Below are positions 25,285-33,984 of a stretch of DNA of 64,000 bases, piece after piece. Below the pieces are notes generated by a model. It ran no database searches. It was not told the DNA's origin and saw nothing but the letters and a program-made list of their open reading frames with translations. Each line of letters opens with the position of its first letter. Within the stretch, counting starts at the first letter, position 1. The stretch is from S015-6 sp964479535 (GTDB lineage Bacteria; Desulfobacterota; DSWW01). Position numbers and translations under genes: made by a program. The DNA lies in contig CAYZMM010000004.1 in NCBI GenBank assembly GCA_964479535.1, positions 136,489 to 200,488 of the forward strand, read 5' to 3'.

Positions 25285-26694
25285 ATGGAACGAGGCGAAG
25301 TGCGGCGGTTCTTCTGGTCCTGCTTTTCCTTTTCCCTGCTCGGCTTACTGCTGTCGGGCTGCCCCCCCTCGGAGGTGCCGATCCCGGTGGGCGAGATCGT
25401 CGGCATGGTCACGGACACCTCGGCCGAAGTGTACCTGCAGGTGGGCGCCTACTCGTCGTCCGGGGCCTATTTCAAGATGGCCTATGACACCTCCTCCCAC
25501 GAAACCGACCGGGACTACCCCTTCGAGACGCCCGTACAGCCCGGCATCCGCAGCGGGGGGAGGATCGTCTTGTCCGTTCCGGACGGATTGACGCCGGACA
25601 CCCGGTACTATTACAGAATCGCCTACAAGAACTCCGTGGCAAGTGACTGGATCTGGCGTCGGGAAGGCTCCTTCCACACGCGCCGGGACGCGGGTTCGCC
25701 TTTCCGTTTCTGTGTCGTCAGCGACTTTCATCTGGTCACCCCCCCCTTCGCGGAGGTGAAGTCCCGGATCGCACAGAACGTGGCGGCGGACGGTCCCGAT
25801 TTCGTGGTGAGCCTGGGGGATATGCTGACCTACTGCAGTCAGGGCGCCGGGAACCCCTTGCAGTGCAACCTCGCATATTTCCAGTTCGTCCTGGGCGGCC
25901 GAGAGGCCACGTTCCTCGCCTATGCGGATGCGATTTCCCAGGTCCTGAACGAGTTCACCGCCTCTTCGATGCTCTTGTGGGTAAACGGCAACCACGAAGG
26001 GCTGGCCGGATACCTGATGCCGTGTCTCGAACGGGCATGGATCCTGAATGCCCGAAGACACTACCTACCCCTGTTCGATCATGCCGACCCCTACGGATTC
26101 TATGGGGATCTCGAGTGGGGAGACGTCCATATCCTTTGGCTGGACCCGCTCGCCTTCTCGACCTATGACCCCTACCAGGCGGACCTGCCGCAGGGCTACA
26201 CACTGGGAATAGCCCAGAGGGAATGGCTGTCGGACACGCTCGCCGCGTCCACGTCCAGGTGGAAGATCATCTTCTCGCACACCCTGTTCGGCGGTGCAGG
26301 CCCTGACTTCCCCTGTGCGCCGAGGGGAAGCTATGCCCGCGGGAATGCGAATTTCGTCGACACGCCCGGCACGGACCAGATCTACATCCAGTCGTTGATG
26401 GAAACCTACGGCGTAAACGCCTTCTTTTACGGGCACGACCACATGTACTCGGTTTCCGAATACGCGGACAGCGGCGTGAAGTACGTTCTCGTCGGAACCG
26501 GAACCCTGAGCGGGTGGACGAGTTGCCTGGCCCCCTACTACCAGCCGTGGCCCGTGATCAAAGACAGCGCCGGGCATCTTCGCGTGGATGTGAATGCGGA
26601 TTCACTGGTCGTTCACTACGTGAGGGCGGCCATGGACGAAACGAACGGCACCATCCTGGCCACCCACGAGGTCGTTCTGCCTTCGGCCTTTTAG
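25285..26694 (+). CDS. metallophosphatase lipoprotein, copy 2
   Basis: A 469-residue paralogue of the upstream gene. It has a lipoprotein signal (LLLSGC), a fibronectin-like domain starting VGMVTDTSAEVYLQ, and catalytic motifs DFHLV, VSLGDM, VNGNHEG, SHTLFGG and FYGHDHMYS. The copies are similar end to end, with high identity by eye in the catalytic half, which points to tandem duplication. It has its own promoter-like sequence. GAGGAAAGAAGG before 25285 supports the start over 25222 and 25252. Confidence 0.85.
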   Translation: MERGEVRRFFWSCFSFSLLGLLLSGCPPSEVPIPVGEIVGMVTDTSAEVYLQVGAYSSSGAYFKMAYDTSSHETDRDYPFETPVQPGIRSGGRIVLSVPDGLTPDTRYYYRIAYKNSVASDWIWRREGSFHTRRDAGSPFRFCVVSDFHLVTPPFAEVKSRIAQNVAADGPDFVVSLGDMLTYCSQGAGNPLQCNLAYFQFVLGGREATFLAYADAISQVLNEFTASSMLLWVNGNHEGLAGYLMPCLERAWILNARRHYLPLFDHADPYGFYGDLEWGDVHILWLDPLAFSTYDPYQADLPQGYTLGIAQREWLSDTLAASTSRWKIIFSHTLFGGAGPDFPCAPRGSYARGNANFVDTPGTDQIYIQSLMETYGVNAFFYGHDHMYSVSEYADSGVKYVLVGTGTLSGWTSCLAPYYQPWPVIKDSAGHLRVDVNADSLVVHYVRAAMDETNGTILATHEVVLPSAF

Positions 26695-26735
26695 GGGTGC
26701 CCCCAGATGGCACAAGGCCTCTCAGGCCCTGCTCT

Positions 26736-27536
26736 CTAGGAATAGGTGGGCTTCTTCTTCTCGAAGAAGGAGGCGACCGCATTCGCGAAATCCGGCTGGG
26801 TAAGCAGGTGGGCCTGCCTGAGGCTTTCCATGTCCAGGGCCTCGCCCGCGCTCATCTGGTAGGCGTCGTAAACCGTCTTCTTGGCAACGCCCATGGACCG
26901 GACCGGACCGGCGGCCAGCTTGCGGGCCCACGCACGGGCCCTGTCCATGAGCTCATCTGCAGGGTAGATCCGGTTGACCATGTTCAGGCGGAGGGCCTCC
27001 TCGGCATAGACCGAATCGCCCGTGAAGATCATCTCCATCGCCTTCTTCAGGCCCACGATCTTCGGCAGGATATAGGTGGAGCCGCCGTCCGGAATCAGGG
27101 CGATGTTGATGAAGATCTCGATGAACCGGATCCTGTCCGATCCGAGGGTGATGTCCGCGTTCAGGGCGAGGCTGAGCCCGAAGCCGGCCGCAACACCGTC
27201 GACAGCGGCAATGACCGGTCGGGGAAGGTTGTACACGGCGTTGGAAAGCCGGTGGTAGGTGGTCCGGATGTTTGCGTCCAGTTCCTTCTCGGTCTGTGCC
27301 CCTCCCCGTAAAATCTTCTCGTGTCCTGTCTGGGAAAGGTCCGCCCCTGCGCAAAAGGCCCCTCCTGCACCGGAGAGGATGACGACCCGGGTTCCGTCTT
27401 CCTCCGACGTCTCGAGCTGTTCGGCCATACGAAGGGCATTGGCCGAGCTCAGAGCATTGCGCTTGTGCGGCAGATTGATCGTAATCGTCTTGATCCCGTC
27501 TTCAAAAGAAACCAGTATCTCGTCCTTTTCCCTCAT
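26736..27536 (-). CDS. enoyl-CoA hydratase/isomerase family protein
   Basis: A 266-residue crotonase-fold protein. The oxyanion-hole segments are visible (HKRNALSS and GAFCAGADLS), as is AAVDGVAAGFGLSLALNADI. At the acid/base region it reads PDGGSTYILPKIVG, where a catalytic glutamate is often missing in isomerase-like members, so the exact reaction is uncertain. GGGAGAACCGTAAG precedes the ATG at 27536. It is divergent from the NTPase/ModE locus and unrelated in function to it. Confidence 0.88.
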   Translation of the reverse strand: MREKDEILVSFEDGIKTITINLPHKRNALSSANALRMAEQLETSEEDGTRVVILSGAGGAFCAGADLSQTGHEKILRGGAQTEKELDANIRTTYHRLSNAVYNLPRPVIAAVDGVAAGFGLSLALNADITLGSDRIRFIEIFINIALIPDGGSTYILPKIVGLKKAMEMIFTGDSVYAEEALRLNMVNRIYPADELMDRARAWARKLAAGPVRSMGVAKKTVYDAYQMSAGEALDMESLRQAHLLTQPDFANAVASFFEKKKPTYS

Positions 27537-27645
27537 CTTACGGTTCTCCCCTGGACTGCCGGTGCGTTCTCGAGGTATGTAATTCTTGTAACCTTTTGGT
27601 GGGTCCGAATCAAACGGATGGACCCCATCGACGGGGGAGGATCCT

Positions 27646-28227
27646 GTGACGAGCGAAGGAGAGGGGCACGCGAATCCGCTGCGCATCCTTCTGGCCGGAA
27701 GCCGGAGATCGGGCAAGACAACGTGCTGCATGGCCGCCGCCCGCATGCTGCGTGCGAAAGGGCTCCGCCCGGGAGGGGTGGTCTGCCCGAGGCTGGTGGA
27801 CGATTCCGGCGAGGTCATCGGCATCGAGGTCCTGAATCTGCTGGAAGATCCACCCTCCCGGGAAACGCTGGCCCGAACCGACCGCAGGCTGGACGGCCCG
27901 AGCACCGGGGCGTATCACTTCTCCGAAAGGGGCCTGTGCTTCGGGCGGGAGGCCCTGGAGGCCGGGGCGAGACTGGGGGACGTGGTCTTCGCGGACGAGC
28001 TCGGCCCTCTCGAGATGCGGGGCGAGGGGTTCTCGAACCTCATCGGGCTTTCCCGAAGCCCTTCCACCCCTCCGATGATCATCGTCGTCAGGACGGATCT
28101 GGTCCCGGCTGTGCGCAGGGAACTGGCTCCGTTGCCGGCCACGATCATCCCCTTTGCGTCTTCGCACCCCGGGGAGACCCCTGCCCGGATCCTGGAAGCC
28201 CTGGAAGAATCGTCGCCCACTCCTTGA
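27646..28227 (+). CDS. THEP1-like P-loop NTPase of the ModE locus
   Basis: A 193-residue NTPase with Walker A GSRRSGKTT (about 18-26), PGGVVCPRL in the switch region and Walker B VVFADELGPLE (about 112-122). This is the layout of the small nucleoside-triphosphatase (THEP1/PF03266) family. It starts with GTG after GGGGGAGGATCCT. It precedes the ModE-type regulator and the ECF-type transporter genes. It may act as a GTPase/ATPase accessory to cofactor or metal use, analogous to MobB, but this is inference. Confidence 0.8.
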   Translation: MTSEGEGHANPLRILLAGSRRSGKTTCCMAAARMLRAKGLRPGGVVCPRLVDDSGEVIGIEVLNLLEDPPSRETLARTDRRLDGPSTGAYHFSERGLCFGREALEAGARLGDVVFADELGPLEMRGEGFSNLIGLSRSPSTPPMIIVVRTDLVPAVRRELAPLPATIIPFASSHPGETPARILEALEESSPTP

Positions 28228-28233
28228 CAGCAG

Positions 28234-28257
28234 CGCTATAGTCGTGTAAGCATAACG
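28234..28257. promoter_or_regulatory. ModE-box-like operator 1
   Basis: CGCTATA-N10-CATAACG, a 24-bp site. The arm sequence and spacing match the E. coli modA operator (CGTTATA-N10-CATAACG, from memory). It starts 7 bases after the NTPase stop and precedes the ModE-type regulator, downstream of a TTGACA at 28224-28229. It is a likely autoregulatory site. Confidence 0.75.
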
Positions 28258-28328
28258 CCCTGCGGCCCGTACGGTGGGCGCCTCCTCACCAAGAGGGCTG
28301 CCCGTGAAAACGAACCCGAGCATGCCGA

Positions 28329-28754
28329 ATGGGTGGAACCAGGGACGCGACACAGAAGGTCCGGGAAGGTCCGCGCACAGACTCCGAAGGCAGCAGTGAA
28401 GGCCTGGAAGCACTGGGCGAAGATCTCGAGATACGTGCAAAGGCATGGATCACGGCCGGAGACGAGACCTTCCTTGCCTACGGCAGGATCGTTCTTCTCG
28501 AGAAGGTTCGTGAGTCAGGTTCGATCTCGGCCGCGGCCCGGGCGCTCGGGATGAGCTACCGCAGAGCCTGGTGGCATATCGAGACGATGAATCGCCTGGC
28601 GAAGAGGCCACTCGTCGAGACGGCGGTCGGAGGGAAAGGGGGCGGGGGAGCACATTTGACGGTCGAAGGAGAGGAGGCGATACGCCTTTACCGCACCCTT
28701 GACCGGAGTGCCAAGTCCTTTGAGGAAGAAGTCAAGAAGAAGCTCAGCGGCTGA
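28329..28754 (+). CDS. ModE-type DNA-binding protein without molybindin domain
   Basis: A 141-residue regulator. Residues about 45-135 match the winged helix of ModE: SGSISAAARALGMSYRRAWW, then IETMNRLAKRPLVET, then the diagnostic GGKGGGGAHLT. It lacks the C-terminal Mop/TOBE domains that bind molybdate in E. coli ModE, so it either senses the metal in another way or needs a partner such as the adjacent NTPase. The start is uncertain: no good ribosome-binding site precedes 28329, and the first 40 residues are not conserved in appearance. ModE-like operators precede this gene and the next. Confidence 0.85.
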   Translation: MGGTRDATQKVREGPRTDSEGSSEGLEALGEDLEIRAKAWITAGDETFLAYGRIVLLEKVRESGSISAAARALGMSYRRAWWHIETMNRLAKRPLVETAVGGKGGGGAHLTVEGEEAIRLYRTLDRSAKSFEEEVKKKLSG

Positions 28755-28778
28755 CGAAGGGGGCGTTTTTTTTGGCAT

Positions 28779-28802
28779 CGTTATACCCGAAAGGACATAA
28801 CC
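28779..28802. promoter_or_regulatory. ModE-box-like operator 2
   Basis: CGTTATA-N10-CATAACC, a second 24-bp site. It differs from the E. coli modA operator arms only in the last base. It lies 23 bases before the ECF-type ATPase gene and after a T-run, so it should control transporter expression. Confidence 0.75.
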
Positions 28803-28824
28803 TTGTGCCACGGCGGGTCCTGAG

Positions 28825-30213
28825 ATGACCGAACCGGCCGTTCTGCTCGACTCGTTCGGGATGCGATATCCCGACGGGAACTCCATCGGACCCTGGAGCT
28901 TCCGCCTCGACATGGGCAGCACCGGCGCGCTCTGCGGGCCTTCGGGAGCCGGCAAGACCAGCCTGCTCTACAGCCTTGCCGGCCTCGATTCGGGCGCCTT
29001 CGGGCCTGTGAGGGTGGAGGGCCGGCAACGGGTGGCCGCCCCCGTGGACATGCTTTTCGAGAAGCCCTTCCTGCAGGTCCTCGGGCCTCTGGTAAAGGAC
29101 GAGATGGGATCGGCCGAGGCGGGCTCCCGGCTGCCGGCCCATGCGAGGAAACGAGAGCGGGAATGGCTCCTCGAGGCCTTCGGCCTGGACGCCCTCTGGG
29201 ACAGACCCGTTCGTGAACTCTCCGAAGGGGAGCGACAGAAACTCGTCCTCGCCTGTCTCTTCCTGCGGTCCCCCGCAGTGCTCCTGCTCGATCAACCCGC
29301 CTCGTCGCTGGACCGCTCAGGACAGGCCGCACTGAGAGCGGCCATCGAGCGGATCACGGCCAGCGGCACGGCCGCCCTGGTCGCGGATCCGGAATGGCGG
29401 GGCTTCTCGCCCGGAGACACGAAACGCCTCTCCCTTTTTCCAAAGGCCTCCAGCCTGCCGAGGGAAGTATCCATGGACCGCCTTTTCGACGGACCGGGGC
29501 CCCAGCACGCGGGGGGCGAACAACGGATCCTGGAATTCGATGGCCTGGAGATCAGAAGGGGGGGCCGCACCGTGCTCCGAGACGCCTCGGGCCGGGTGTC
29601 CAGAGGAGAAATCATCGCCCTGGTCGGAGACAACGGAAGCGGTAAGACCAGCCTTCTGCTCACGCTTGCGGGGATGCTGAAGCCGGCGGGCGGGCGATTG
29701 ACCCGGTTCCATCCCGGCCGGCACCGCCTCGGACGGCCCGGTCCGGCCTTGATGCTTCAGGAGTCGCTCTGGCACCTGAGCGGAAGACCCGTCAAGGGCG
29801 AACTCGCATGGGCAGGGCGGGGTCCACGGCACCGGAAGGGCCTTCGACCCGGCACGCTCTCCTACCTGCTCGATTTGGAGGGCCTCCTGGAAAGGCCGGG
29901 ACACATTCTCAGCCGGGGCGAAATGCAGCGTGTCGCCCTTGCCATGGCCATGCTGCGGAAGGCCCCTCTCGTGTGCCTGGATGAGCCGCTCCGATTCCTG
30001 TGGGATCAGGAGAGGAGGACGATCGGCAGGATCTTCCAGGCAGCGAGGGAGTGGGGCCTCTCCCTGCTGATTACGAGCCCTGTGGAAGAGATGTTGCCCC
30101 GGCCCGACCAGGTCTGGCGGCTCACGAGAGGAAGGATGGAGATTTGCAGGAACACGACCGCTTGCGAAAGCTCAGCTACACCGTCGTCTTCGGTACCCTC
30201 TGGGGCACCGTAG
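28825..30213 (+). CDS. double ECF-type ABC ATPase
   Basis: A 462-residue fusion of two ABC ATPase domains, as in two-domain ECF energising ATPases. Domain 1 has Walker A GPSGAGKTS (38-46), signature LSEGERQ and Walker B AVLLLDQP, where the catalytic Glu is Gln (Asp156-Gln157). Domain 2 has GDNGSGKTS (268-276), LSRGEMQR and LVCLDEP (Asp386-Glu387). The H-loop histidine is not seen in either domain (LVADPE and ITSPVEE instead). Domain 1 is thus probably catalytically weak. It follows a ModE-like operator, and the next gene starts inside its 3' end. Confidence 0.85.
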   Translation: MTEPAVLLDSFGMRYPDGNSIGPWSFRLDMGSTGALCGPSGAGKTSLLYSLAGLDSGAFGPVRVEGRQRVAAPVDMLFEKPFLQVLGPLVKDEMGSAEAGSRLPAHARKREREWLLEAFGLDALWDRPVRELSEGERQKLVLACLFLRSPAVLLLDQPASSLDRSGQAALRAAIERITASGTAALVADPEWRGFSPGDTKRLSLFPKASSLPREVSMDRLFDGPGPQHAGGEQRILEFDGLEIRRGGRTVLRDASGRVSRGEIIALVGDNGSGKTSLLLTLAGMLKPAGGRLTRFHPGRHRLGRPGPALMLQESLWHLSGRPVKGELAWAGRGPRHRKGLRPGTLSYLLDLEGLLERPGHILSRGEMQRVALAMAMLRKAPLVCLDEPLRFLWDQERRTIGRIFQAAREWGLSLLITSPVEEMLPRPDQVWRLTRGRMEICRNTTACESSATPSSSVPSGAP

Positions 30214-30773
30214 AGATGACGGTGGGAGGGCTTCTTCACGCCCTCCACGTCCCTTTCTCCGGCATCCTGCTGGCTGCTGCGGGTGCGGCGATCCTGGCCT
30301 TTCAGCGCTCCCTGTGCCCGGTTCGGGGCATCACGCTCACCACCGGGTGCCTGGCCGCCGGGATCAAGGTCTTCTCCATGGGCGGGGTCTACCTGAATCC
30401 CCTCCTCGCCGTGCTGATGGAGGCGCTGCTTGCAGAGGGCGTCTTCTGTCTGCTGGGGGCGGGTTTCATGGCAGCGGGATGTGCTGGGTTTCTCATGGGG
30501 CTGTGGAGCTTTTTACAGGGGCTTCTGACGCTCATGCTCCTGTACGGCGTGCACTGGATCGAGGCCGTATCGACCGCCCTTTCCCGTCCTGCGCCTTCCT
30601 GGCCCGTGTCTCCTGCGGGGCTCCTCCTCCTTGCGGCGCTGCTCCTGGTCGGCCTCCCCGCTTCCGGAGGCGTGCTGGGGGTCTGGTCCTCGAGGAGGCT
30701 CCTGGGGACGGTGGACGGCAGGATGTCGAGCTGGACGACGAGAACGATCGAGGAGCAGGGAGAAGGGTATTGA
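30144..30773 (+). CDS. membrane protein, candidate ECF substrate-binding (S) subunit
   Basis: A 209-residue membrane protein with about five to six hydrophobic helices. It starts at a TTG preceded by GGAAGGATGGAGAT, overlapping the ATPase gene by 70 bases. An upstream ATG in the same frame at 30000 would only add translated ATPase sequence. Compact size and position between the ATPase and a T-like membrane protein suit an ECF S component. No known S-family signature is recognised, so the ligand cannot be read directly. ModE-like sites suggest molybdate or tungstate. Confidence 0.65.
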   Translation: MQEHDRLRKLSYTVVFGTLWGTVEMTVGGLLHALHVPFSGILLAAAGAAILAFQRSLCPVRGITLTTGCLAAGIKVFSMGGVYLNPLLAVLMEALLAEGVFCLLGAGFMAAGCAGFLMGLWSFLQGLLTLMLLYGVHWIEAVSTALSRPAPSWPVSPAGLLLLAALLLVGLPASGGVLGVWSSRRLLGTVDGRMSSWTTRTIEEQGEGY

Positions 30774-31399
30774 AGAGAAAGCCGGGTCGTCGATACGAGC
30801 GCTGGCACGAAGTGCTCTGGATACTTTGGCTGGGAGTGGGGACGATCCTGTTGCTGGCGGGCCGGGAGTTGTGGATTCCGGCCATCGGGTTCGTCCTCAC
30901 GGGTACGGCCTTCTTCGGGCGGTTGAGCGAGCCGCGGAAGATTCGATCCCTGATCAAGTGGATGATTCCCGTTCTCCTCTTCCTGGGTGCCTACGGGCTG
31001 GTTCTCAGCGTTCCAGAGCCCTCGAGCGTAGCGGCACGCGGTTCCGCATATGTGCCCGGAAGGGTGGCACACCTCTTCTTCCGGTCTGTCGGATTGCTCT
31101 TCGTCGTGTTCTCCCTCGAGGAAGCGTTCCGTCCGCTGGCAGCCCGGGCAAGGGGCGGCGCAATGAGCGGGGGCAGGACGGCCCTCATGCTGGGCTTGTC
31201 CTACCAGCTCGTTCCGGTCTTCCTCCAGTCTCTCGAGGGTGTGGCCCTTGCGCAGCGGGCCTGCTCCAGGTTCTGGTGGGCCAGGCCCTCCGGACTCTTT
31301 CGGGCCTGCTCCTCCCTCTTCCTTCTCTCCCACAGGCTCTCCGAAGAGATGGCCCTTGCCCTGTCGCTTCGACTCCGCCCGAAGGACCTCGAACCATGA
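30770..31399 (+). CDS. membrane protein, candidate ECF transmembrane (T) subunit
   Basis: A 209-residue protein with several N-terminal hydrophobic helices and a C-terminal cytoplasmic-looking helix pair (SLEGVALAQRACS, then LSEEMALALSLRLRP). These recall the coupling helices of T components, though the classic Ala-Arg-Gly motif is not clear. It starts with TTG after GGGAGAAGGGTA and overlaps the previous gene by 4 bases. It overlaps the lipoprotein gene by 4 bases as well, so the genes are translationally coupled. Confidence 0.6.
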   Translation: MKRKPGRRYERWHEVLWILWLGVGTILLLAGRELWIPAIGFVLTGTAFFGRLSEPRKIRSLIKWMIPVLLFLGAYGLVLSVPEPSSVAARGSAYVPGRVAHLFFRSVGLLFVVFSLEEAFRPLAARARGGAMSGGRTALMLGLSYQLVPVFLQSLEGVALAQRACSRFWWARPSGLFRACSSLFLLSHRLSEEMALALSLRLRPKDLEP

Positions 31400-31836
31400 A
31401 AAAGGCGTGGTTGTGCTCCATCGCAGCGATCGTCTGCCTGGGATGCGGCCTCGAACAGGATATCAGCTTCGATGAGCCGGAGGCGTCATCCCCTGAGAGC
31501 CCTTCGGTAACCGTACTCTGGGACGACAACGAGGGGGAGGTGTTCCTGGACGACCTGGACAAGAGCCAGGTCGGTGACACCCCGGCATGTCCCCTCTGGT
31601 ACATCCTTCGGGCCGCCGGTCTGGAGGAAGAGGACATTCTCTCCATGCTCTTCGACTTCGAGGCGGAGGACGGCTTCCGCCCCACCTCGGTCGGATGCGA
31701 CCCCCTGGAGGGCGAGACCCTCGAACTCGGCTACCTGGATCCGGAGACCATGGCCCTGGTCTGGGACTCCTCCCTGGGGCTCAGAGGCTGTTACCGGGTG
31801 ACCCTGCTGGCACGGATCCTGGGCGAATCCGCCTGA
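31396..31836 (+). CDS. small lipoprotein of the ModE/ECF/TonB locus
   Basis: A 146-residue predicted lipoprotein (signal with lipobox CLGC, Cys at 17). The mature part is acidic with a predicted alpha/beta content and four cysteines. No family is recognised. Placement between the inner-membrane transporter and the TonB receptor suggests a periplasmic carrier or a partner of the receptor. It overlaps the T-like gene by ATGA. Confidence 0.75.
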   Translation: MKKAWLCSIAAIVCLGCGLEQDISFDEPEASSPESPSVTVLWDDNEGEVFLDDLDKSQVGDTPACPLWYILRAAGLEEEDILSMLFDFEAEDGFRPTSVGCDPLEGETLELGYLDPETMALVWDSSLGLRGCYRVTLLARILGESA

Positions 31837-31875
31837 TGGTGTGTCGGGAAGAACCGGCTCCACGAGGAACAGAAA

Positions 31876-33912
31876 ATGACACACCCGCCCCTGCCCCATA
31901 GCCCGAAGAGGCTTTGCGGAACCTTCTGCCGGTTGCTCGCGCTGATTCTTCCCCTGCTTCTGCGTCCCCTGCCTCTGGATGCCGTGGAAGGGGATCCCCC
32001 GGTCGAATCCCGGCAGATGACCGCATCCGTCACCCTGGATGACATCATCGTTGAGGCAGAGAGAGAGGGCTACCACGAGACCGACACCTCGCTCAACCGG
32101 ATCGAACGCGAGGACGTGACCGCCCTTCTCAGCAAGAGCGTCTCCGGGGCGCTGGAAAGGGATCCGAGCATTTTCCGGTTCCGGAACGCCAGAGGAGAGC
32201 AGTCGATCACCATGCGGGGGTTCGACCAGCGCCAGCTGCTGGTGCTGATGGACGGCGTTCCCCTGTACAACGCTTACGACCGCGTGCTCGATCTCGGAAA
32301 GATTCCCATGGGACCCGTGAGCCACATCACCCTTGTGAAGGGTGCCGGCTCGGTCGCCTACGGCCCGAACGGTCTCGGAGGGGCGATCAACATCACGACG
32401 AGGAGACCCGGCGAAGGGCCGCTCTTCGAAGGGGAATTCGCCTCCTCGCCCGAAGACGAGGCGTATCGCTTTCGTCTCGGCAGCGATGTGAAGATCAACG
32501 CCCTCGCCTACCACCTGGACTTCGGCGGGGTCATCGAGGACGGCTATCACCTGTCCGACCGCTTCGACCCCACGCCGAACGAGGACGGCGGCCGCAGGGA
32601 GAACAGCGATACGGAATCCTATCACCTCTCCGGCAAGATGGCGTGGGATCTGTCCGCTTCTCACCGGCTCCAGGCGGGCGGCTTTGTCCTGAAGGGAGAC
32701 TGGGGCGTTTCGCCGAACGTGTTCAGCACGAATCCCCGATACTGGAGGTGGAGTCTCTGGGAGGACGTCAACGGACACGTCGGTCACGCGGGCCGATACG
32801 GCGCCTTCTCCATGGAAGAAACGCTCTACGTGAACTTGAACAACACCGTACTCGACAGCTTCGACGATGACTCGTATACCACGCAGGAGACCCCTCGGGC
32901 CTTTCACTCCCGGCACGAGGACGCAACCGTGGGGGCGACCCTCCGGCCCGCGTTGCGAATGGACCGGTTTCCGCTGATCGGCGGCGAGGCGGTTGCCCGG
33001 GCCTGGGTAGGGGCACGCTACGACCGCCACGAGGAAAGGCCGGCCGCGGATGAGCCGGAGACGGCCTTTTCGGTCTACACCCTGACGGTGGCCCCTGAAG
33101 TCGAGCTGGAGCCGTGGGATAAGGTAGCCCTCATCGCCGGCCTGCAGGCCGATCTGGAAATCCCGGCGACGATCGAGGGGTTCGACCCGGATGACACTTC
33201 CCATGTAGGCCCCCTCTTCCAGGTCTTCTGCCGGCCGGAGCAGGACCTCTTCCTGAAATTCCAGGCCACCCGGAGGGCGCGCTTCCCGACCCTGAAGGAG
33301 CGCTACAGCAGCACGCTGCGCGGCAGGATCCCGAACCCGAATCTTCGGCCCGAGAAGGCGTGGAATCTGGGGCTGGACACGGGGTTTCAGAGGGGGCCGC
33401 TCCGGGTCACGGCAGGCACCTTCTACTCGGACGTAACCGACCTGATCCAGCAGTTCGTACAACCCGGGGGAGAAGAGCAGATCCAGAACGCCGGAAGCGT
33501 GCGGCACCTCGGCGCAGAGGCCCTGTTGGAGTGGACACTGGGACGGGGTTTCCTGCTGCGCGCGGATTACGCCTTTCTCCACTTTGAACGTGACGACCAG
33601 GAGGATCGCCTCTCCTACCTGCCCGCCCACAAGGGAAGCGTGAGCCTCGGCTATGCCCGGAGGGAATGGCTGGACGCGTCCACCATGGTCCGCGCCGTGA
33701 GCGCCCAGTATTTCCAGGACCCGGATACGGGGCGCTGGGGCCGGCTGGGCGCATACGCCGTGTGGGACGCATACCTGCAACTTCGTCCCCTCCGGAATCT
33801 GAGCGTGTGGATGAACGTGGAGAACCTGCTCGACGCGGACTATCAGAACGCGTACGGCTTTCCCGAACCGGGAAGGACCTTCTGGGTCGGTCTCCGAGCC
33901 CATGTCGACTAG
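31876..33912 (+). CDS. TonB-dependent outer-membrane receptor
   Basis: A 678-residue receptor with an N-terminal signal (about 1-37), a TonB box-like DDIIVEAE near 55-62, a plug domain (MRGFDQRQLLVLMDGVPLYN, then VKGAGSVAYGPNGLGGAINI) and a 22-strand barrel-type C-terminal half ending in alternating aromatic strands. GAGGAACAGAAA precedes the ATG. It imports a scarce ligand across the outer membrane using the proton motive force. As the last gene of this locus it probably supplies the ECF-type transporter. Confidence 0.93.
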   Translation: MTHPPLPHSPKRLCGTFCRLLALILPLLLRPLPLDAVEGDPPVESRQMTASVTLDDIIVEAEREGYHETDTSLNRIEREDVTALLSKSVSGALERDPSIFRFRNARGEQSITMRGFDQRQLLVLMDGVPLYNAYDRVLDLGKIPMGPVSHITLVKGAGSVAYGPNGLGGAINITTRRPGEGPLFEGEFASSPEDEAYRFRLGSDVKINALAYHLDFGGVIEDGYHLSDRFDPTPNEDGGRRENSDTESYHLSGKMAWDLSASHRLQAGGFVLKGDWGVSPNVFSTNPRYWRWSLWEDVNGHVGHAGRYGAFSMEETLYVNLNNTVLDSFDDDSYTTQETPRAFHSRHEDATVGATLRPALRMDRFPLIGGEAVARAWVGARYDRHEERPAADEPETAFSVYTLTVAPEVELEPWDKVALIAGLQADLEIPATIEGFDPDDTSHVGPLFQVFCRPEQDLFLKFQATRRARFPTLKERYSSTLRGRIPNPNLRPEKAWNLGLDTGFQRGPLRVTAGTFYSDVTDLIQQFVQPGGEEQIQNAGSVRHLGAEALLEWTLGRGFLLRADYAFLHFERDDQEDRLSYLPAHKGSVSLGYARREWLDASTMVRAVSAQYFQDPDTGRWGRLGAYAVWDAYLQLRPLRNLSVWMNVENLLDADYQNAYGFPEPGRTFWVGLRAHVD

Positions 33913-33954
33913 CCCCCTCGAAGCCTGCCACTGTCTTCCCCCCCTCACGGGAAT

Positions 33955-33984
33955 TTGCACTTGTGTCGATGGAACAGATGTAAT
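33955..33984 (+). promoter_or_regulatory. promoter of the 595-residue protein gene
   Basis: TTGCAC (33955-33960), 18 bases, TGTAAT (33979-33984), 62 bases before the start codon. Confidence 0.5.

Noticed and set aside
27580..27605. A third ModE-like site before the NTPase gene (GGTATG to GTAACC)
   Set aside because: The symmetry is imperfect and the spacing does not match the 24-bp geometry of the two clear sites.
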